Origin: Marsupella aquatica
Taxonomy: Eukaryota; Marchantiophyta
Length of the DNA stretch: 64,000 bases
Assembly: GCA_973895155.1 (NCBI GenBank)
Contig: OZ316895.1
Coordinates: 7,998,001-8,062,000, forward strand
Reading direction: 5' to 3'
Position 1 is the first letter of the stretch, and the number at the start of each line of letters is the position of its first letter. This document shows, in pieces, positions 47,837 through 56,660 of the stretch. The position numbers and the translations under genes are program-made. The notes under the pieces are model-generated. The model saw only the letters and a program-made list of their open reading frames with translations, was not told the origin of the DNA and did not search any database.

Positions 47837-48299
47837 CAAAAGTGCCCATTTCTTACATATTCTCGTTTTCAATTCAGGTGGTTACTCTCATTATGGATGT
47901 CTTCTGCGAGGTGGAATTCTCGGCAAAAGTCCCGAAACATACAGGATATGTTCCAATGACTTCCTCGGAGGATGCCCGCCATAAATCGATGTTGAGTGTT
48001 TGCTACCTAAAAACTGATCCCAGTCCCAAGGCGGCTTTCGCAGGTTCCAATAGATTGTCAATTGGGTTCATGCAAGCCGTAATGGAGATCCTTTCTTTGC
48101 CAAAGGACATTGTCATTGACTGGACTGTTGGAGATGGAAGTGCTTTTGCCGCTGGGGAATACGCTGGGAGATTTGTTGTTGGTGTTGAAGATCGAGACAT
48201 TCTTCATCTGTGTGCGCAAAGAACTTTGGCAAATGTGTTGGATAGACATGCCCAGAAGTTGAAAGATCACTATATTAATTAAAACTGTACTTTTAAAAG

Positions 48300-48440
48300 T
48301 CCATAAGATGAACCCTAAAGTTATTTTTTTCAGGCCAAATTTCTATTAAAGCATTCCCAAAAGCTAATTTTTTTCAGCCCAAATATACACTTTTGAACGC
48401 CCAAAATTTTGTTTTTTTTCACCCAAATGTTTAATAATAA
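48300..48440. repeat. Degenerate tandem repeat at the left edge of module 2
   Basis: About three 44-45 bp units, each starting with a run of T then CAGCCCAAAT or CACCCAAAT. The same kind of unit in the same direction, including CACCCAAATGTTT, resumes at 60750-60960. The simplest reading is that module 2 inserted into one T-rich array belonging to module 1. No clean duplication of the target can be defined. Confidence 0.55.
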
Positions 48441-48735
48441 CTTAAATCATATATTCTAATTAATTTAAAAATTAGAGTAAATTTAATTTAGTCCAAAAAT
48501 CAGAGGCCAATACCACTCAGACCATCTATAAATTAAAAAATATAGATGGTCATAAATCAAGGGTCAAAATGAGATTGACCCACTATATAATTATTAAATT
48601 GTCCAGTCCAGTGAGAGAGCCTCACACTAAGCATATATCCTAATTATTTACTTTATCCTACATGTTCAAAACATATCCTTTCAAGACATAATATGAATGT
48701 ACAATTCAGGGTAGGCACTAGAGCAACCCTATCTC

Positions 48736-50058
48736 CTAATGATCAAGACAAAACTCATTTGAACAAGAAAGTCTGCTTCCTGATTTATCATAGCGGATGT
48801 CATGGTTGCAAGTATCTCTCGCATGGTGGTTCTTAAACTTATTGGTGAGATCCCTAGTTCTGAGAACTTTCCAAATAAAATGCCTTCTATTTTGTGTATG
48901 AGGACCAGAATAGTTGTCTCCAAGTATTACGTTTGCAGTTTCTTCGATCTCATCCGTGGTCCACGTCTCCAGTGGTGGGTAATGCTGCACCTCGTTCTTT
49001 CCGTCCCAAGGAATCTCTTCAGGAGTCACATCCAAGATGGTTCCAAACTCCCTATGGATACAATGACAATCCCCCCACTTCTGTTCCAAAAGAGCATAGA
49101 TGGCAGCATGATCCTCCTTGCTTGTTAATAAATTGAAAACAGACCACTTTGGATTGTTGACAGTGATATAATGTTGAACGCAGTAAGCCTTTCTCAATTT
49201 GCAAAGATACGGCCATAATATCTCGGGCAAAAAAGTGTCATTTGAAGCTGTGTGAGTAAATGGATTTGGAAACAATCCATTCACGTCATAATTCAAAAAT
49301 GCCTTCAATGGAGAATCATCAATAAGAACTGTATTAGAAGCATCATATTTTTCTGGAAAACGGTCCCAAATAGTTTGCAAATTCTTCAGAAGTAAATTGG
49401 CCTTCCCATCTGTTATATCTGGCCTTTGGATGCAACTATCAAAGGTATCTTCTTGAGTAAAGACAAACTTGAACTTCTGTCACTCCTCCTCAGTGAAAAT
49501 CAACTCCATTAAGTCCATTGTTTTTGGCCTCCTTGCACAGGTCCAAATTGCGACGTCAAAAACCATGAAAGCTGCATATAGAAATTTGTGGAGGTATGGG
49601 CGCTCCACATACATGAAATTAAACCCTCCACGTCTCCCCCAGTGCACACCACGTAAACTTGTCTGATTTCGCCATGGTCCTGAGCTTCTGGTCTTAATGC
49701 AATCCCAACAAATCTTGTTAAGGTCAAGAACCAAGAGCTTTCGCCGGATGGGAGAGTGTAGTATTGGAGTGAATTCTGGAAACATTAACATAAGCCCTTA
49801 GTCAATGCGACTCAAAGTTTAAACAATTACTACGGAGGAAAACTCTCAAAATTTGAAATCAAACAAACTTTGTTATAGCATTTGAAGTAGATAGGAACGA
49901 CCCTGGGGCGACCCTCCTAGAAAAACATTAATTACATTCAATTGCCATTTTTTAGATCCAAAGTATACTTGGGTCAAACCCTTCCTCCACAGCAACGCTT
50001 TCCGAGGGAATGCCAACAAAATCCTTTGAGGAAGGAGATTCTACGACGGAACTTTGGT
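48736..50058 (-). pseudogene. FCP1-like HAD phosphatase exons, one nonsense codon
   Basis: Exons 50058-49969 and 49775-48736. The second reads RRKLLVLDLNKICWDC, then RPYLHKFLYAAFMVFDVAIW, then KYDASNTVLIDDSPLKAFLN, matching the order seen in plant FCP1/NLI-interacting-factor-like phosphatases (motif I DLN, WT/CARR, motif III IDDSP). A TGA at 49482-49480 stands where the frame otherwise continues (FTEEE-stop-QKFKFVF), probably a lost Trp. The second motif I Asp is absent (D-L-N), as in several plant relatives, so phosphatase activity is uncertain. Exon phases allow it to be spliced to the ParB-MTase from a donor at 50179. It may be a captured host fragment or part of the element's protein. Confidence 0.7.
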
Positions 50059-50129
50059 CTGTAAAAAAGTATATTATTACAAAGATAAAGCTTAGATTGT
50101 CATTAAAATACCAAGAACCAAAGAAAGGG

Positions 50130-53100
50130 CTAATAATTTCCAATGCTAAAATGCCCAAATTCATCTATTGTTTGATCACCTAGAACACTCTGTATCTCGG
50201 AATTGATACCACTGGGAAGTTGCTCTTCAAAGGATGGGGGTGCAAAAACTGGGCTCAGTCTCAAGTTCAGTTTTTTGTAATCTAATTTTGCCATTATCTT
50301 TGGAGCATCGTCTAGTGATTCTATCATTCCAACCTTTGGTCCATTTCTCCATATAAAATGAGTTGCAGGACGCACTGTTTTCATATATCCAGTCCTGCCG
50401 ATCTCGGATCTAGAATTTTGTGAAAATGATAATACTACGGGGCTTCCTGTAGAAGCACTTGTAAAAACCAATTTAGTCTCTGATGAGCAATATAGAGGAG
50501 ACAGGGGAGGATTTGAAGCACCTGCCTTCTCTTCTTCATTTGCAGCGGTCTCAGGTACTTGACGATCATCCTCCTTTGCAAGCGCAATGTCTAACATTTC
50601 TCCCAATTCTACTGCGTCAATATTGCCTAGACCATCTGCGGTTGCCTTCCAATGTGCGTCCGATGTGGACGATGTAAGATCTGGGTCCGATTGGTGCATC
50701 CAATTCTCTACACCGGCAAAGGGATTTCTTGGTGGGTCGCCCTCAGGTCGACCCACAACATCAGCCAACCCCACACCAAAGTAGGGAATACCTACCACTT
50801 GTGTTCCACGTTCATCCAAATTTCGGGTGACCCTGTCGTCTGTGTCGTGACCCAATTCTCCTTCCTCAATATCATCTTCGCCCTGGTCTATGCCTTCTTT
50901 GGCACCAACATGCTCGGAAACCCCATCGCGGGCTCTACCAAATTTGGAACCGCCCATCCGGTCACTCATTATGGAAGGAACTTTCTCGCAGAGAACCCTT
51001 CCATATGCCTGAGTGAAATCATATTCATCCTCAGTGTCTGAATATGCAAAGCATTCTCTGAAACACAACAATGACACCTTCATAACCTGTCCTCCCGAGA
51101 AAAAGTCAAGTATAGTCTCCCCTTCAGCCGAAAAAAATTCAATAATACTCTGCAGCATACATTTTGGCTTAGCGTGAATATTCACAAAGCCACCTCTACT
51201 TCCCACCATCTCAAACATGGGAGCCTTTCGTAAGAAATCTCCAATGTGAAATGCCGAAGTTGACTCAGTCTCTGTCTCCTTACTTGTCTTACTCTTATTC
51301 TTATCTCGCTTCTCCGTCTTGTCTTCCACTTGGAAATCAGGGTCGATTGCCGAATTGTAAGAAAATTGGCAATTAAATCCAGGCCTGAACACTTGCTTCC
51401 AATCAAATTTCTTCTTAGTGGTGATTCCTGCAAAGATTATCTCCTCCATACCACAACTGAAAAGTAAGCCCTCTGGAACTGGTGTATCACTCCGTCGATA
51501 GCTCCCGTAGTCAACGTGGATGTCCATTCCCTTTTCATGTTGCAATTTCCTAAGGGCACTCAAAATGTTTGCAGCAAGTGGCCCCGGATGCACAGTCATG
51601 ACAACAACAATTGTTGGATTTCTTGGAAGATCCACAATGTATTGTAGTAATGCAATAATTTCAGCATCGGTCCAAACATGTTGTCGGAGCCTACTGAAGT
51701 CAACAATGGCAAGAGGACACAAAGGCGAAGGCTCTTGTAGCATTTCCGGCACGGTCGTCTTCATCAAATTCTCACTAAAAAATGTCAAGAAAGGCTCCAT
51801 GCGAGAACGACCAATCCCACCAAATTCTTTACAATACAACCCATCTAGTCTGACCATCAGACTTTGTGGGAAACTCTCCTTGACCACATTCTTCTTCAAT
51901 GAATTGTTGAGGTAAACCTCACCCGCTGCTCTCCTCAATTTTGTCATCTCAAGCTCAGATTTCAAGGAAGGCAACAATATCACCAGAGACTCCCAAGATG
52001 TGCCAACAGGAAACTTCTCACGATACTTTTCCACGAAATAGCCAATAATGACTGTTCTCAATTTGGACATTATCTTGATTGTAAGGGCCAAGTCTCCCAT
52101 TGCGACAAGCTCTGATTTGTTGGTGATATCCTTCTTCAGCAAGACACGCTCCTCTTCAACGTCCTTCAAGATCTCAATTATCTGTTTGCTACTAATCTCT
52201 CCTTCAATGCATCGAAAGGTACCGGGAGTGATCAATTTTGGGGGTCTTGGCCCTCCATACCCACCAGCCCCGTCTTGGAGCTTCCCACTCAACCATTTTG
52301 CACACACGTTCCGCCATAATTCAAAGAGCTCATCTTTGGCAAAAAGTAACCAATAAATGCTCTTTAGGCTTGACTTCCCCATTGCATTGTAACCTTTGCC
52401 AGGGCAAACCAATCCTGCATATCCAATGGACTTGACATTAGTTTCAGGGTACAATGCATATGTTAGAAAATTTATACCTATGTTTGAAACAGGCTAAGCC
52501 GCCTCGCCCCAAAGGCATGGCAAACCTCTACATCTAACCGCAATTGACTGAAACGGAACTAGGGAATTATTCTTAGAGAGACTAGTCTAGGTTGCCTCGC
52601 CTTGAGGGTGAGGCAAACATTTGCTTTAATCTTCTAACCAAGGAAAACAAGAAAAGGCAGCCTCGCCCTTGGGGCGAGGCAAACCTCTACCATTGACAAT
52701 CTTTAAACAAAGCGGATCAAGAATAGTTTGCGTTGCTCCAACATGTACCTGATAGTTTTTCCTGTCTGTATTTTGATTGGTCCCAATCCCTGGACGCGAC
52801 GGTTTCCCGCACTCCTCAAACTGCCTTCGTGCATGAACAATAGTCTCTAAAAAACAAGACTTAAATTGCATAGTATCATTGACAGCATTCGATAAACTTG
52901 AATGCTCAACCAAAATTGTCTTCGGAGTGAGGTCAGATAGGATCCTTGCTTTCCTATACTTTAGTTTGTTGGCAAGATCTGTCAGCTTGGCGTCAGTCTC
53001 GGCCCACCCTTGGATCCATTGGGCAGCTCTTGCAGAATGCTGGCCACTGATGGCAAGGAATTGGATCTCATGCTTCTTCACACCAATCAAAAACTCTTTC

Positions 53101-55020
53101 CTATCCTGAGGTGTGTTGTCATAATGAAGCAACTGTTTAGTGCTCTCGCGATACGGAATCAAATCAGTAACTTGTGGTTCCTGTCCATGGTTTTTCATCA
53201 TAGACTTTGATATCTCCATTGCATGCGAAAGATTGAACATTCGATATACAAAAACGGCCGATGGCGGATTAATACTTTTTACAGGAATATCAAAAACTTC
53301 GCGGATGCCAAAAGTATAATACTGCTCAATATTACGCAAAACCTCTTGGCCTTTGAGCACATCATCTTCTTTGGGTCCTTCTGTCGGACACATATCATCC
53401 TCTGGATGCAAGACAAAGTTTGAAGTCGACCCTGACATTGGTTTTGATTTCGCAACCTTTGCCTTCTTTGTCTGCTTTTTTTGGGGACCCTCATCATCTT
53501 CATTTTTTTTAGCCATCTTCTTACGGCATGAACTCCCAGATTGTTTCTCTTGTTGAACAACCGGCTCTTGAAGCTTTCGTTTCTTCTCTGTCTTTGATTG
53601 CGCACTTCTTTCCACTGTCTTCTTTCTCTCCTTTGCCTTATGCTTTGCTTCTTTTTTCTTCATCTCTGAAATCCACGTCCACCACGCGGCCTCTTGAAAC
53701 TCTGGACAAAAAATGAAACTCTTGTCGATTGCTTGCTCGTATGAAAAATGTGCCTTATCAATCATCCTTTGAACTATCCAAGTAGACAGAGGGTCCACAC
53801 TATCCGCATTGTCATGCATGTGCTTCTTTACGTAGAGAAATCCAAACACTAGGTCAACTCCACTTATTTGAGAATGCATCTTCTCAAACATCTGATCAAT
53901 TGCTACTCCATCTGGGAAGAATCCCATATCAGCTACGCTTATCTCCAATCGAGCCATCCACTCAACATTCAGTAAAGTCGAGTAGAGTTTTATTGGCACT
54001 AGAAGTCTCATCCACTGAGATTTCTCATTGGACTCAACAATAATTGTTGCATTGCGGTTGTTGTCCGTGTTCACAAGGACGACTGGACCTAGAGTAACAA
54101 TTGTCTTGCGGTCATTCAATTGACTTGTGAGGCCCTTGAAACAAATCAAGAGACTGCCTTCCGCCGACACTCCAACTTCTAGTGCCCATCTAAATCCTGG
54201 AGTATCTTGGTCAGGGAAAGCAAAGTCCTTGATATCCTCGTCCATAATATTTAACTCCGGCTTCTCAAGATTTTTTCCTGGTAAGAAACATTGAAAACAA
54301 AATGGTCAGCATCATATTTTTAACATTGACATGTGGAAAACTTTCAAGGTGCCTCGCCCTTGGGGCGAGGCGACAAATAGAAGATTGCAAAATCTTCTTT
54401 GCTCCTAGTGCAATTAGCCCTGCCACCTCATCCAAGCAATCAAACATTATTTAGGAATGCAGACGACATCGCCTCGCCCCAAGGGCGAGGCAACTTCTAG
54501 GAAAGCAAACAACATTTAGGAATGCAGACAACATCGCCTCGCCCCAAGGGCGAGGCAACTTTTGGGAATGCAGACTACATTTGAGGAATGCAGACGACAT
54601 CGCCTCGCCCCAAGAGCGAGGCAAAAAATAGAATATAGCTAAAGATCCTTTATTTATGTAAGATACAAGGTCCAATACGCCTTCGAAGCAATAAGAAATC
54701 TAGAATGAAGTAGACGTCGCCTCAACCTTGGGGCGAGGCGACTGCAAAGGAATATAGAAATTTTCCTAATAAGAAGTTTGAAATCCAAATTAAAGTAAGA
54801 AATCCAAATCCCTTAGGGCGAGGCAAGAAGTTGAAGCAGGTGGTGCCTTACGTGGAAAAGTTAACTGGGCTTTCTTTGACGCCTCCAACGCATTGTTAAC
54901 CAATTTTTGGACATCCGGGTCTTCAGGGTCATATTCATACAGAGAGTTATAATTGAAGTTCAATGACTCTTGAGAACTGGCGGAGGTGGTGGAAGCTTCA
55001 GAACTGGAGGAAGTAGACAT
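50130..55020 (-). CDS. ParB/Srx-like + N6/N4 DNA-methyltransferase-like protein (module 2), intact
   Basis: Exons 55020-54852, 54277-52691 and 52414-50130 total 4041 nt: 1346 codons plus stop without a break. The start (MSTSSSSEAS) is chosen because exon phases agree (CCAC donor, GA acceptor). Order: Ser-rich N-tail; unrecognised region; Lys-rich nuclear-localisation-like tract (about 263-340); ParB/Srx-like domain with FDIPVKSINPPSA and AISGQHSARAA (about 465-475); long linker; permuted methyltransferase-like half with motif X/I KPKCMLQSIIEFF ... GETILDFFSGG (about 1002-1027) and FAYSDTEDEYDF in the motif II region; acidic C-terminal region. At the motif IV position I read VDFSR (about 823) rather than D/S-P-P-Y/W. 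It may be a DNA-binding or regulatory protein rather than an active methylase. Both introns carry palindrome B. Confidence 0.75.
52501..52680. repeat. Palindrome B, three copies in or next to intron 2
   Basis: 21-bp sites at 52501-52521, 52594-52614 and 52660-52680 with arms GCCTCGCCC and GGGCGAGGC around a 3-bp centre; the first two are imperfect and the last is perfect. All fall within intron 52415-52690 of the ParB-MTase gene. Confidence 0.9.
54351..54739. repeat. Palindrome B, five copies in intron 1
   Basis: Sites at 54351-54371, 54471-54491, 54536-54556, 54602-54622 and 54719-54739. Three are embedded in a tandem unit of about 65 bp (TTAGGAATGCAGACGACATC before each palindrome). All lie within intron 54278-54851 of the ParB-MTase gene. 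A half site follows at 54811-54824. Confidence 0.92.
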
Positions 55021-55139
55021 TGTAAGGGGCGAGTGAGATTTAAGATGACATGTGGCAGCAATGGAGAATGCCACAGGCTGCAAGAGGGCACTAACAGGCA
55101 AACAATGATCGAGGGAGCGACCCAAAAGGGAAGGGAGCA

Positions 55140-55235
55140 AGGCGGAAATAAAAGCCTTAGAGCGAGGCGGAAAAAAAATCCCAAGAGCGAGGCAAAAACA
55201 AAAGCCCTAGAGCGAGGCAAGAGGGAGGCAAGGAA
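55140..55235. promoter_or_regulatory. Palindrome B half sites upstream of the ParB-MTase start
   Basis: Three half or weak sites (CCTTAGAGCGAGGC, CCCAAGAGCGAGGC, CCCTAGAGCGAGGC) about 30 bp apart, 120-205 bp before the ATG at 55020. They share the right arm of palindrome B. Confidence 0.7.
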
Positions 55236-56027
55236 ATGAGGCCTCAAGCGCAAGGCCTGCCTTCCTATACCCCCTGCGAGTGAGGAGTCCGAGGAGGCAA
55301 GGATCCGAGAGGGTACGGAGGCATCAATGCGCGCCAATGATGGAGACCCTCCTCGGTGCATGTGATCGTGAGTCACCGATGGTGTGACCACTCACGACCA
55401 CTCGCGACTCACCTACCAATTTTAAACTTCCGAGCTGTCAGCGGTGTGTGCTTGCAACTCACCTATCACTCGTGAGTGATTGGCTGACACCCTATCCGAT
55501 GTCTACTTGTGTGCTGGGTGCGTGCCTCATCCACCCGTGCCCGATCTGTTGGTGTCCACTCGTGTGTTGGGTAATGTGTGGGCTTTTTGCCTCTCAAACT
55601 GAGTATAGACCTCCCACAATCCATTTTTTGGTTCATTGTCATTTAGACAGTGATTGGTACGATCACTGACTCTCCTCTGTCTGAGTGCCTTGTTTAGGTC
55701 CGCATGGTTGAATGCAAGGTTTAGTAAGGGCACTGGTGAGCACTGTGGTGCTAAGAGTTACAATGCTGGCATCCAAGGTACCCATTTAGCTTGTACAAGG
55801 GTGGGCAGAGATATATTGCGGAGCAGGTTAGTGATTTTATTTATTTATCTTAGAAGTACTAGCTCAACTACATCTAATTCAATACCTTTAAGCCAAACCT
55901 AGATTAAGATTTACACATTAGGTTCTAGATCATATATTTTACTCATTTCTAGACCTTTATCCACAGTCTAGCATGTGTAGAACTTACTGTACCCCTTTAT
56001 GTGATTACTAACATAGTTTCTAGAAGT
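55236..56027. promoter_or_regulatory. Divergent intergenic region of module 2
   Basis: No gene seen. Around 55360-55480 the words CACTCGCGACTCACC, ACTCGTGAGTG and GATCGTGAGTCACC recur, as partly inverted copies of a GTGAGTNNCGAGTG-like word. A related pair (GTGTCCACTCGTGTGTTGGG / GTGTCTACTTGTGTGCTGGG) is at 55500-55570. This should hold the start regions of both module 2 genes. Confidence 0.45.
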
Positions 56028-56541
56028 GGGTCGAAATTATTTCGTGCCGACCTGACTATGTCATCTTAACTAGCATTTTAAACTGGTATATAAAAGCATA
56101 AGCAAGATAGTTTCACAAATAGTTTTGACATAATTTCAACTTAATAGTTGGAGTAGGGTCGAAATAATTTCGACCCAACTTATCAATGTTTAGTCAATTA
56201 AATCATTTTAAGACATATTGTTGGAGGAGGGTCGAAATAATTCCGACCCGACTTGTAAATGTTTAGTCAATTCAATCATTTTAAGACATATTGTTGGAGG
56301 AGGGTCGAAATAATTCCGACCCAACTTGTAAATATTTAGTCAATTCAATCATTTCAAGACATATTGTTGGAGGAGGGTCGAAATAATTCCGACCCGACTT
56401 GTAAATATTTAGTCAATTCAATCATTTCAAGACATATTGTTGGAGGAGGGTCGAAATAATTCCGACCCGACTTGTAAATGTTTAGTCAATTCAATCATTT
56501 CAAGACATAATGTTGGAGGAGGGTCGAAATAATTCCGACCC
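56028..56541. repeat. Palindrome C array, 73-bp tandem units upstream of the transposase
   Basis: Seven sites. 56156-56176 is a perfect palindrome with arms GGGTCGAAAT and ATTTCGACCC around one base. The next five (56229, 56302, 56375, 56448, 56521) carry one change (TTCC for TTTC) and follow at exact 73-bp intervals. The first (56028-56052) is diverged. Between sites the unit reads AACTTGTAAATGTTTAGTCA and TCATTTCAAGACATATTGTT. The array ends about 110 bp before the first transposase exon. This layout resembles subterminal transposase-binding repeats. Confidence 0.93.
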
Positions 56542-56660
56542 GACTTGAATGTATTTAGGGTTTTGAGTGATTTTACAATATTTTTTGGAGGAGAGTCCAG
56601 ATTTTGAAACATGATTGTAACATGGGGAACTTAACAATTTCTAACTTTATTTGAATACAG

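Larger units (their letters stand above)
44862..48282 (+). pseudogene. ParB/Srx-like domain + N6/N4 DNA-methyltransferase-like protein (module 1)
   Basis: Exons 44862-45565, 45658-47018, 47104-47784 and 47878-48282 join with compatible phases. The N-terminal region ends in DGNHRLYSW (about residues 186-194), matching the G-x-H-R core of ParB/Srx domains. A long middle region has no recognised domain. The C-terminal exon reads LPKDIVIDWTVGDGSAFAAG then AGRFVVGVEDRD, which fits motifs I and II of permuted N6/N4 methyltransferases. The upstream region where motif IV (D/S-P-P-Y) should lie shows none. Exon 3 has a one-base frameshift near 47245 and TAG codons at 47401-47403 and 47704-47706. The start is uncertain; the next Met (MVNQVDVV, 44999) is also possible. 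The role is unknown; DNA binding at the element's own palindromes is an inference. Confidence 0.68.

Noticed and set aside
56028-56541. Regular palindromic repeats looked like a CRISPR array.
   Set aside because: Spacers between the sites are themselves near-identical (73-bp tandem unit), the DNA is plant nuclear, and there are no cas genes.
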